Assembly (NCBI GenBank): GCA_964561115.1
Contig: CAZLOE010000010.1
Span: forward strand, 1 to 43,328
Length of the DNA: 43,328 bases
Source of the DNA: CAZBSE01 sp964561115
GTDB taxonomy: Bacteria; Actinomycetota; Humimicrobiia; Humimicrobiales; Humimicrobiaceae
Direction of reading: 5' to 3'
The position numbers and the translations under genes are program-made. Below are positions 33,946 through 41,531 of the stretch, piece by piece. The notes below the pieces were generated by a model. It had not been told where the DNA came from and did not search any database. It saw only the letters and a list, made by a program, of their open reading frames with translations. Position 1 is the first letter of the stretch; every line of letters starts with the position of its first letter.

Positions 33946-34842
33946 ATGGACAAAGATCTAAGAAATTTAAAAGAGTATGCAATAGTAACTGACAGTGCAT
34001 CGGATATATCGAAAGAGGTTGCGGAAAAATACACTATAACTGTTATTCCTATTTATATACATTACAACGGTAATGAATTCAAAGACGGCATAAATATCAG
34101 CTCAAATGAGATCTATAACCTTCAGAAATCAAAAAAAGCGATATTTACTTCTTCCTCACCATCACCCCAAGACTTTGTCCAGGTTTATGAAAAATTGCTT
34201 AAAAAATATAAAAAAATATTTTCCATACATATAAGTTCAAAATTATCGGCTGTTATTAAATCTGCCCGTATTGCAAGGGAGCTTCTCAAGGCAGAAAAAA
34301 GAATAAAAATATTCGATTCGCTGTCCGGAGCTATGGGTACCGGTTTTATGGTCCTGGTCGCAGCTAAAGCGGTATTAAAAAAATATTCCTATGAAAAAAT
34401 ATTAGCCATACTTGATTTTTTAAAAGATAATATAAAATTGTACGGTACCATAGATACACTAAAATATTTAAGAAGAAGCGGAAGAGTTCCTGCAATTGCA
34501 AATTTTATATCCAGAATTTTAAAAATAAAGCCTCTACTGGGAATTACAAATGGAGTAGTAGAAATGATAGGAATAGCCGTTACAAGATACGGCTCACTGG
34601 TAGAGATAACCAAAAGAGTCATAAAAGATTTTAAAAAAGAAAAGTGGGTACTGGTCTCTATAATACACACCCTTTCTCTTAAGGAATCCGAAAGGATTAT
34701 GAGAAAGATCAAATCTTCCTTAAGATGTGTGGACACCATGATTATGGAATGCACTCCTGTTATCGGAGCTCATACCGGCCCCGGTCTGATAGGTATAATT
34801 GTGAGTAAATTAAACCGTAATATTGCTGATTTATTTATATAG
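33946..34842 (+). CDS. DegV family fatty-acid-binding protein
   Basis: The 298-residue protein begins with the DegV hallmark TDSASDISKEVAEKY and has IFTSSSPSPQDF, the serine triplet for carboxylate binding, then KLSAVIKSARIA and IDTLKYLRRSGRVP. The family binds a fatty acid and acts with FakA in phosphorylating fatty acids. No FakA is in the window. It lies ten bases from the convergent AMMECR1 gene. Confidence 0.92.
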   Translation: MDKDLRNLKEYAIVTDSASDISKEVAEKYTITVIPIYIHYNGNEFKDGINISSNEIYNLQKSKKAIFTSSSPSPQDFVQVYEKLLKKYKKIFSIHISSKLSAVIKSARIARELLKAEKRIKIFDSLSGAMGTGFMVLVAAKAVLKKYSYEKILAILDFLKDNIKLYGTIDTLKYLRRSGRVPAIANFISRILKIKPLLGITNGVVEMIGIAVTRYGSLVEITKRVIKDFKKEKWVLVSIIHTLSLKESERIMRKIKSSLRCVDTMIMECTPVIGAHTGPGLIGIIVSKLNRNIADLFI

Positions 34843-34851
34843 CAGGTAGTC

Positions 34852-35415
34852 TCACAGGTCTTTTTCTCCAAATACCACCGCGGAGAAAATAAAAATTTCA
34901 CAATCATCCTGCTTGTAGCAGCCGCTGTTCAAACCGGCCTTATAGCAGGTCTGCTCCAAAAACTGGGTCCTGTTCCATCTATACTCTGTTGCAACCTGGG
35001 GCAACAGTAAGCCTTGGTAGAAGTCTTTTTTTATAAACAGTCCGTGTTTCCCCACTTCTATCTCCTGAAGATTTTTAATTTTTTTTAAAGGAGATAGTAC
35101 TGAAATCTCAATATTGATGCCATTAAGTTCCGGGGGAGAGACCGGAGGGAACCTGGGATCTCTTAATGCTGATTCCAAAGCCATATTCTGTACAGTTTCC
35201 CATAAAGACCTTTCAGAGATTATATTGCCTATGCAGCCTCTTAAATTACCGCTGCTGTCGTGGAGAGTGACAAATGCCCCGCATGCAGTTTTTAATATGC
35301 CGTCGTCTATCTTGTAATCCGGAGTATTCCGCCCGTTTACGGCATTTATTATAGATTGCCTGGCTATTTTAATAAGTGCTTTTTTATGTTCCAGAGCAAG
35401 ATTGATGCTTTCCAT
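34852..35415 (-). CDS. AMMECR1 domain protein (AmmeMemoRadiSam component A)
   Basis: The 187-residue protein has the AMMECR1 core: CGAFVTLHDSSGNLRGCIGNI, SALRDPRFPPVSPPEL and a terminal YRWNRTQFLEQTCYKAG. The family is defined by co-occurrence with a MEMO-type protein and a radical SAM enzyme. It sits 41 bases downstream of the MEMO gene on the same strand. The radical SAM member is not in the window. Biochemical activity unknown. Confidence 0.9.
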   Translation of the reverse strand: MESINLALEHKKALIKIARQSIINAVNGRNTPDYKIDDGILKTACGAFVTLHDSSGNLRGCIGNIISERSLWETVQNMALESALRDPRFPPVSPPELNGINIEISVLSPLKKIKNLQEIEVGKHGLFIKKDFYQGLLLPQVATEYRWNRTQFLEQTCYKAGLNSGCYKQDDCEIFIFSAVVFGEKDL

Positions 35416-35456
35416 ATTTAACCATCTTTAAAATAAGATTTTATAGTCAATAATAA

Positions 35457-36287
35457 TTATTTTTTATAAAATGCCGCTGCCAGATACCCTACTACTGCGC
35501 TTTTGTCGCCCGAAACATCTCCGGAATTTTTATAATTTAGGATTTTAGAGGTATTTGCACTTAAAATCTTTGAAGCGATCATGGCTGAGATTACAGGGCC
35601 GCCGCCGCACATTTCAGCATTGTTTGTTATAAATTCGGTCATCAGTGCTTCATGGTCAAAATCACTTATTAGCTTATTTACTTTTTGATCTAAGGTGACA
35701 GCGATATCATAAGGATGATAATGAGATAGATCTGTACTGGCAACAATCAATATCTTTTCATTTTTAAATAGCTCACCTATGGAGTTTCCAAGTTCTTTTA
35801 TATTTTGACTGCTTTGCTGGCCTATTACTATAGGCACTATTTTTATATCTTCAAAAAGGACCTGCAGGAAAGGCAGCTGCACTTCAAGGCTGTGTTCGTC
35901 TCTATGGCCATATAAGGATAATTTTATCCTTTCGCTTTTATCTGCAAGTATTTTGCTTCTTTCTTTATCTATATAAACCAGCCCCAAAGGGGTCCTGTAG
36001 GCATCCCCGCTGTAGATGGAGCTAAAATCAAAATATTCTGAATGAGAAGGCGCTATTAAAAATACGCTGTCAAATTTTTTACCGGCTATTTGCCTGTAAG
36101 AGTATGCTGCAACCTGGCCCGAATAAATATATCCGGCATGAGGACATACAATCGCCTTTATATTTTTTAGATCTGATAATTCGGCATTATCCAAAAATTC
36201 ATTTATCTGGCTACGGAGTCCATAAGGACTAGCTGGGTAGAAACTACCAGCTGCCACACTTTCTCTGATACTCTCAGAAGGTCCCAT
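35457..36287 (-). CDS. MEMO1-family protein (AmmeMemoRadiSam component B)
   Basis: The 276-residue protein has the MEMO signature residues: CPHAGYIYSG, HRDEHSLEVQLPFLQ, ASTDLSHY and MCGGGP, which suggest a metal-binding fold related to extradiol dioxygenases. It is paired with AMMECR1. AGGAGG seven bases ahead of the ATG is a strong ribosome site. Function of the bacterial pair is not established. Confidence 0.92.
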   Translation of the reverse strand: MGPSESIRESVAAGSFYPASPYGLRSQINEFLDNAELSDLKNIKAIVCPHAGYIYSGQVAAYSYRQIAGKKFDSVFLIAPSHSEYFDFSSIYSGDAYRTPLGLVYIDKERSKILADKSERIKLSLYGHRDEHSLEVQLPFLQVLFEDIKIVPIVIGQQSSQNIKELGNSIGELFKNEKILIVASTDLSHYHPYDIAVTLDQKVNKLISDFDHEALMTEFITNNAEMCGGGPVISAMIASKILSANTSKILNYKNSGDVSGDKSAVVGYLAAAFYKK

Positions 36288-36443
36288 AATAATCCTCCTG
36301 AATTATTATTTTCTAACAAAGTATATGAAGATATATTTATAACTATAGTTATGATAGTACTTATTTAATTATATTTAAATTAACATCTTTTTTAAACAAC
36401 GTAATTTTTTAATAAATTAATCATTAAAGATATGAATGTCTAC

Positions 36444-36471
36444 TTGATAATAATGAAAAATAATATATTAT
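36444..36471 (+). promoter_or_regulatory. Possible promoter of the GlcNAc-kinase-like gene
   Basis: TTGATA and TATTAT lie 16 bases apart in an AT-rich 228-base gap between divergent genes, 45 bases ahead of the start. Nothing else was seen in this gap. Confidence 0.35.
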
Positions 36472-36515
36472 TTGTAGGAAGCATCAATTATAGAGACAAA
36501 AAATGGGAGGATTAA

Positions 36516-37460
36516 ATGGATTATATTCTCGGACTTGATGGAGGAGGTACAAATACTGTAGTCCGGATAGCGACTGCTTCCGGAACTAAGATTGCTGAAG
36601 CTGGTTCAGGATCAACCAGTTATAAAAGTGTTGGTATAAAAAAGGCCACTGAAAATCTAAACCATATTGTATTTAGTGCCATTAAAAAAATAGGGTCACC
36701 AGAAAATATTCATTTTAAAAGCTCCTGCTTTGGGTTTGCAGGTAATAATACTGAGGAAGACATAAAAATTTATACCGGTATTGTATTTAACGATAAGCTC
36801 GTAGGTCATCTGGATAAGAAAAAAACATTGATCTGTAATGATACTATAATAGGTCTTGAAGCAGGGAGTAATAAAAAAAATAAGATTATAATTATTGCTG
36901 GATCCGGTTCTAATTGTTATGGAGTCAATGAAGATGGAAAAAAGGTACAAGCAACAGGATGGGATTATATCCTTGCTGATGAAGGAAGCGGATATCAAAC
37001 AGCGCTTAAAGCTCTAAAGGCAGTAATGAAAGCTTATGATGGGCGGGGAGAAAAGACTCTGCTGTCCAGTACAATACTAAAAGATTTGAACCTGAAAAGT
37101 ATAGTTGATTTGAACGATTGGGTATACAATAAGCCGTTTTCAAAGGGAAGGATCAGCGCACTTTCGAAGACGGTATGCAGGACTGCACAAATGGGAGATA
37201 AAATAAGTATAAATATATTGACCGAAGAAGCAGAAGAAGCTGTAATTTCTGTTACTACTGTAGCAAATAAACTGGGGTTTAAAGATAAAGATTTCGACCT
37301 TATATTTGTCGGAGGCGTGTTTAAGTGTAAAAAATTTTTCAAGAATCTGGTAATAATCAGATTAAAGAAAGATTTTCCGGGGATCAATTTCCTACCGCTT
37401 TTAACTGATCCAGTAGAAGGAGCTATAAGGATTGCTCTTAAGAGATTAGAGGATTTTTAA
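36516..37460 (+). CDS. BadF/BadG-type ATPase, N-acetylglucosamine kinase-like
   Basis: The 314-residue protein belongs to the actin-like ASKHA ATPases: LGLDGGGTNTVVRIA (phosphate 1), CNDTIIGLEAG, IIIAGSGSNCYG (phosphate 2), then WDYILADEGSGY and the adenosine site FVGGVF. It fits the branch annotated as N-acetylglucosamine kinase, phosphorylating amino sugars from wall recycling, though the substrate is inferred. GGAGG precedes the ATG by six bases. Confidence 0.8.
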   Translation: MDYILGLDGGGTNTVVRIATASGTKIAEAGSGSTSYKSVGIKKATENLNHIVFSAIKKIGSPENIHFKSSCFGFAGNNTEEDIKIYTGIVFNDKLVGHLDKKKTLICNDTIIGLEAGSNKKNKIIIIAGSGSNCYGVNEDGKKVQATGWDYILADEGSGYQTALKALKAVMKAYDGRGEKTLLSSTILKDLNLKSIVDLNDWVYNKPFSKGRISALSKTVCRTAQMGDKISINILTEEAEEAVISVTTVANKLGFKDKDFDLIFVGGVFKCKKFFKNLVIIRLKKDFPGINFLPLLTDPVEGAIRIALKRLEDF

Positions 37461-37500
37461 TAATATCGCTCTGCCATTCGGATTTCAAAATTTTAACTTC

Positions 37501-37529
37501 TTGACATTATTATCGGGTATATTAATAAT
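37501..37529 (+). promoter_or_regulatory. Sigma70-type promoter of the tRNA cluster
   Basis: A consensus TTGACA is followed after exactly 17 bases by AATAAT (five of six). The expected transcript start is about 12 bases ahead of tRNA-Thr. Confidence 0.65.
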
Positions 37530-37548
37530 GATTAGGCAAAATTGATTT

Positions 37549-37624
37549 GCCGGTGTAGCTCAATTGGTAGAGCAGCTGATTTGTAATCAGCAGGTTGTCC
37601 GTTCAAGTCGGATCGCCGGCTCCA
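37549..37624 (+). tRNA. tRNA-Thr(TGT)
   Basis: A 76-base cloverleaf with CCA encoded. The acceptor arms GCCGGTG and CGCCGGC pair with one G-U. The anticodon loop is TTTGTAA, so the anticodon is TGT. GTTCAAGTC marks the T arm. Confidence 0.95.
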
Positions 37625-37628
37625 TGAA

Positions 37629-37714
37629 GGAGGGGTGCCCGAGTGGTTAAAGGGAGCAGACTGTAAATCTGCCGGCGAATGCCTACAGAGGTTCGAATCC
37701 TCTCTCCTCCACCA
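37629..37714 (+). tRNA. tRNA-Tyr(GTA)
   Basis: An 86-base class II tRNA with long variable arm and encoded CCA. The acceptor GGAGGGG pairs with CTCCTCC. The anticodon loop CTGTAAA reads GTA. Confidence 0.95.
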
Positions 37715-37744
37715 TAAGACTGTCGTTTAATAATAAACTGTACT

Positions 37745-37820
37745 GCCCGTGTAGCTCAGATGGTAGAGCATTTCCTCGGTAAGGAAAAGGTCATCGGTTC
37801 AAGTCCGATCGCGGGCTCCA
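37745..37820 (+). tRNA. tRNA-Thr(GGT)
   Basis: A 76-base cloverleaf with encoded CCA. The acceptor GCCCGTG pairs with CGCGGGC. The anticodon loop TCGGTAA reads GGT. Confidence 0.95.
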
Positions 37821-37890
37821 CAAAAAAAGATTATGAGCGAAAAAGACCGATAAAGATAGGAGCTTGTTTTATATGAGAAAGGAGCAAAAA

Positions 37891-38817
37891 TTGCCAATGA
37901 GTAGAAAAAAAATATGGGCAGTTATCAGTCTTATCGTAGCAGTATTATTAATAGGGACTATTGTATTATCCGGCTGTGATGGAGCAGAAGAAACAGCTAC
38001 AGGAGAAACAAATGAAGAAGCCGGAAAAATGTTTGATGGCCAGGAGCTTAATATCTCCGGCTCTACTACAATACTTCCCATTGCAACTCTGGCAGCGGAA
38101 ACCTTCATGGAAGAATACGGCGGGTCAGTTACTGTAAGCGGAGGGGGTTCCGGAACAGGAATATCCGAAGCAATAAACGGATTAAATGATATAGGTAATG
38201 CTTCAAGGGCAGCAAAAGACAAAGAGAAAGATGAAGCCGCTGATCTGGGAGTAGAACTGGTAGAAGTAGAAATAGTAATCGATGCAATATGTGTTGTGAC
38301 CAGTGGTAATATAACAGGTGTTGATGATCTGACTATAGAGCAGCTTTCCGATATCTTCAGAGGCGAGTTAACAAACTGGAGCGAGGTAGGCGGACCGGAT
38401 ACCCAGATAGTCCTGGCTTCCAGAGACTCATCCTCGGGCACCTATGAGTACTTCCTTGAAAGAGTAGTCCAGATCGATAAAGAGTTTGAGGATTACACAT
38501 TTGCATCTACTGCTCTTGCCCTCCAGTCAAATGCCGATGTGGTAAGCACGGTCGCTGACAACGACAATGCAATAGGTTATATTGGTCTTGGATATCTGCA
38601 GGAAGCTGTCGACGACGGGGCCAGGCTGGTAAATGTAGAAGGTGTAGAGCCTTCGCTTGATACGGCACGAACAGGAGATTATCCTGTATCAAGGCCGCTT
38701 TATAACTATTACAGGAAAGGTGACCTGAGTGATATGGGTAAGGCATATCTTGACTTTCTTCTAAGTGACGAAGGCCAGGCCCTTTCTCAAAGCGCAGGTT
38801 TTGTACCTCTTCCGTAA
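37891..38817 (+). CDS. pstS: PstS phosphate-binding lipoprotein
   Basis: The protein has a signal helix and a perfect lipobox LSGC, so it is a lipid-anchored receptor, with ISGSTTILPIA (phosphate loop), SGGGSGTGISEAINGLNDIG and ASRDSSSGTYEYF, the hallmark phosphate-binding segments. GGAG lies six bases before a TTG at 37891; an ATG at 37897 is the alternative, and longer in-frame starts reach 37864. It follows tRNA-Thr by 70 bases and begins the pstSCA-phoU locus. Confidence 0.93.
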   Translation: MPMSRKKIWAVISLIVAVLLIGTIVLSGCDGAEETATGETNEEAGKMFDGQELNISGSTTILPIATLAAETFMEEYGGSVTVSGGGSGTGISEAINGLNDIGNASRAAKDKEKDEAADLGVELVEVEIVIDAICVVTSGNITGVDDLTIEQLSDIFRGELTNWSEVGGPDTQIVLASRDSSSGTYEYFLERVVQIDKEFEDYTFASTALALQSNADVVSTVADNDNAIGYIGLGYLQEAVDDGARLVNVEGVEPSLDTARTGDYPVSRPLYNYYRKGDLSDMGKAYLDFLLSDEGQALSQSAGFVPLP

Positions 38818-38856
38818 ATTTGAAAAAGAAATTTTCATATATCATTTGATACTGGG

Positions 38857-39744
38857 TTGAAAAGAAAAAGAATAAAATTCAGGGATTTAAAAAGTTTTTT
38901 AATAGCGAAATTTGTTTTGCTGAACGGAATAATCTCTATTGTAGTACTGGGTCTTATACTTACTTTCCTTGTTTATAATTCTATTAACTTTTTTGTTCAG
39001 TACCCCATATTTGATTTTCTGACCGGTACTCAATGGTCACCTACCGTTGTAGAGAAATTCGGTTTTGTCCCCCTTCTGGTCGGCTCTTTAGAAGTAGCGT
39101 TTGGCGCCATATTGATAGCTGTACCTCTGGGTGTTGGAGTTGCAATTTATATCGGTGAACTTGCACCAAGATTGATAAGAGAAACAATCAAGCCGATAAT
39201 CGAAGTGCTGGCAACTCTTCCCTCTGTTGTGATAGGTTTTATTGGTTTGAAGGCTGTTGTACCGATTATTAGAGATGTGTTCGGCCTCAGTATAGGGCTT
39301 ACAGCATTGAGCGGGTCCATAATGCTGGCATTTATGGCCCTCCCTACCATAATCTCAATTTCAGAGGATGCAATAAATGCAGTGCCTAAAAGATTAAGAC
39401 ATGCATCTCTGGCACTTGGGGCTACGAAATGGGAGACAACTATTAAAACAGTGGTGCCGACCGCTTCTTCAGGTATTATTGCCGCAGTTTTACTCGGTCT
39501 GGGAAGGATAGTCGGAGAGACCATGGCAGTATTGATGATAACCGGGAATTCTCCCAGGATAGTATTTTCATGGCTCCAGCCCGTAAGGACCATAACTGCT
39601 ACTATAGCAGCAGAAATGGGCGAAACTGTCCAGGGAGGGCTTCATTATTCGGCTCTGTTTGCTATTGGATTAATACTATTTATTATAACATTCCTGATAA
39701 ATTTAATCGCTGACAGGTATGTGGGCAGGATCAGAAGTATATGA
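38857..39744 (+). CDS. pstC: PstC phosphate ABC transporter permease
   Basis: The 295-residue protein has about six helices and the permease EAA loop EDAINAVPKRLRHASLALGATKWETT, which docks on the ATPase PstB. PstC-type features are IGELAPR, LATLPSVVIGFIGL and GRIVGETMAVLMITG. TTG start, 40 bases after pstS; no clear ribosome site. It needs a PstB, which is not encoded in this locus. Confidence 0.93.
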   Translation: MKRKRIKFRDLKSFLIAKFVLLNGIISIVVLGLILTFLVYNSINFFVQYPIFDFLTGTQWSPTVVEKFGFVPLLVGSLEVAFGAILIAVPLGVGVAIYIGELAPRLIRETIKPIIEVLATLPSVVIGFIGLKAVVPIIRDVFGLSIGLTALSGSIMLAFMALPTIISISEDAINAVPKRLRHASLALGATKWETTIKTVVPTASSGIIAAVLLGLGRIVGETMAVLMITGNSPRIVFSWLQPVRTITATIAAEMGETVQGGLHYSALFAIGLILFIITFLINLIADRYVGRIRSI

Positions 39745-39754
39745 TAGAAAAAAA

Positions 39755-40603
39755 ATGAAAAACAGGTATTTAAAACAGAATATTTGGTATTCGGTACTGC
39801 TGTTTCTAAGCTTTATTGTAATAGCATTTGTATTCGGCATAATAATTTATCTTATTGTCAAGGGCGGACCGGCTTTAAGCTGGGAATTTATCAGTCAAAA
39901 ACCGAGATCAGGTATGCGCGAAGGCGGGATAATGCCTGCTATTGTAGGTACATTATATCTAGTCCTGGGAACTATAATCTTTGCACTCCCGATCGGGGTA
40001 TTTTCTGCAATATATTTAAACGAATATGCAGCAAGAAACAGGATCACAAGGATAATAAGACTTTCAATAATAAATATGTCAGGGGTGCCATCAGTGGTAT
40101 TTGGTTTATTCGGTCTGGGCATGTTTGTAATATTTTTCGGTTTTGGGAAGTCAATTCTTGCAGGTTCCCTGACTCTTGCATTTTTGATTCTTCCGGTTAT
40201 TATAACAGCCTCAGAGGAGGCATTAAAAAGTGTTCCGGATACTTATAGGCAAGCATCTCTAGCACTGGGCGCTACCAAATGGCAGACGATTATAAAAATC
40301 GTGCTTCCACGGGCCCTGCCGGGAATAATTACCGGTTCTGTCATAGGTATCGGAAGAGCTGCAGGAGAGACTGCACCAATATTATTTACAGTTGCAGCTT
40401 TTATGAAGCCTGATCTGCCAAATTCCATATTCAGCCAGGTAATGGCTCTACCCTATCATCTGTTTGTGGTTGCTACTACTATGCCGAACGCCCCTGAAGA
40501 TATGCAGTGGGGGACTGCTCTGGTGCTGCTGATACTGGTGATGATATTTGCAGCAACCGGTGCAATTATAAGAGCCAGGGCAAGACTGCGCAGGCGGGAG
40601 TAG
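39755..40603 (+). CDS. pstA: PstA phosphate ABC transporter permease
   Basis: The protein has six helices, the EAA loop EEALKSVPDTYRQASLALGATKWQTI and GRAAGETAPILFT, as in PstA. I prefer the ATG at 39755, which gives a normal 282-residue length ten bases after pstC; an ATG at 39719 would overlap pstC. The gene is followed directly by phoU, with no room for pstB. Confidence 0.92.
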   Translation: MKNRYLKQNIWYSVLLFLSFIVIAFVFGIIIYLIVKGGPALSWEFISQKPRSGMREGGIMPAIVGTLYLVLGTIIFALPIGVFSAIYLNEYAARNRITRIIRLSIINMSGVPSVVFGLFGLGMFVIFFGFGKSILAGSLTLAFLILPVIITASEEALKSVPDTYRQASLALGATKWQTIIKIVLPRALPGIITGSVIGIGRAAGETAPILFTVAAFMKPDLPNSIFSQVMALPYHLFVVATTMPNAPEDMQWGTALVLLILVMIFAATGAIIRARARLRRRE

Positions 40604-40638
40604 CCTGATTAATAATTTTTAAATAACGGGGATTGATT

Positions 40639-41310
40639 ATGAGAAGAATATTTTATAAGAAACTTGATGAAATAAACCAGGATGTGGTAGACATGGGAAG
40701 TCTTGTCCAGGATGCAGTAAATGATTCTTTGCAGGCATTTCTTGAAATGAACGTCGACCTGGCTAAAGAGGTAATAGAAAGAGACGAAAGAATAAATGAG
40801 TATGATATTTCCATTGAGGAAAAATGTATAGTTATCCAGGCAGAACACCAGCCGGTCGCATTTGACCTTAGATTTCTTCACTCAGTAAGTATAATAATTA
40901 AAAGCCTGGAAAGAATTGGTGACCTCGCCGTGAATGTAGCCAGGATTATCAAGCGGCTTTCAAAAGAAAAGGAGAAAAAAAGTCTGGATAAAAGTACTGT
41001 AGGCCTTTTAATCGAAATGGAAAATCTTGTAAAAAACGTACTGGCAGGCGCGCTGGAAGCATTTAAAAACAGAGATCCAAGGCTTGCATCAAGATTGGGT
41101 AGATCCGATGATTCTGTTGATAAGATCCAAAAGATGATATTTAAAAAATTATTTGCTGCAAAAAAGGAAAAAGAAGATATAAGCTTTATCACTAATATTG
41201 CACTTGCAAGCCGCTATCTTGAAAGAATGGGTGATCAGTCGGTAAATATAGGAGACAGAGTTCTTTACTTTCTAACCGGCGATTATACGGTTTTCCACGA
41301 TAATACATAA
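40639..41310 (+). CDS. phoU: PhoU phosphate-signalling protein
   Basis: The 223-residue all-helical protein has two PhoU three-helix repeats, each with the metal-binding pattern (ERIGDLAVNVARII and ERMGDQSVNIGDRV). PhoU dampens PhoR kinase signalling and Pst transport when phosphate is high. GGGGA ahead of the ATG at 40639 supports that start over a TTG six bases upstream. It ends the pst locus. Confidence 0.93.
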   Translation: MRRIFYKKLDEINQDVVDMGSLVQDAVNDSLQAFLEMNVDLAKEVIERDERINEYDISIEEKCIVIQAEHQPVAFDLRFLHSVSIIIKSLERIGDLAVNVARIIKRLSKEKEKKSLDKSTVGLLIEMENLVKNVLAGALEAFKNRDPRLASRLGRSDDSVDKIQKMIFKKLFAAKKEKEDISFITNIALASRYLERMGDQSVNIGDRVLYFLTGDYTVFHDNT

Positions 41311-41454
41311 TATGACATATATATAGACTACAGTAGGAATTGTAATCCGCAGAAGTAAAAAATCCTTAAAAAAATGATTGTCATTTGTATTTCAAGAATG
41401 GTATTCATGCCGGTGATGCTAAAATATCTTAAAATAGTATTAAATTGGGCTGGT

Positions 41455-41483
41455 TTGTGCAATCAATGACGCTGATATATAAT
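41455..41483 (+). promoter_or_regulatory. Possible promoter of the GAF-PAS sensor gene
   Basis: A perfect TATAAT lies 17 bases after TTGTGC (three of six -35 matches), 48 bases before the start codon. The 221-base gap after phoU holds nothing else I can recognise. Confidence 0.4.
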
Positions 41484-41531
41484 TATATAATAATATTTAA
41501 ATACTTATGTTGTAACTTTTTATAATTTATA

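Noticed and set aside
37869..38441. Long antisense open frame across pstS
   Set aside because: Low-complexity serine/proline/threonine translation, mirrors the pstS codons, and no family likeness.
39784..40248. Overlapping plus-strand open frame inside pstA
   Set aside because: pstA is unmistakable in its own frame; the overlap has no ribosome site and an unnatural composition.
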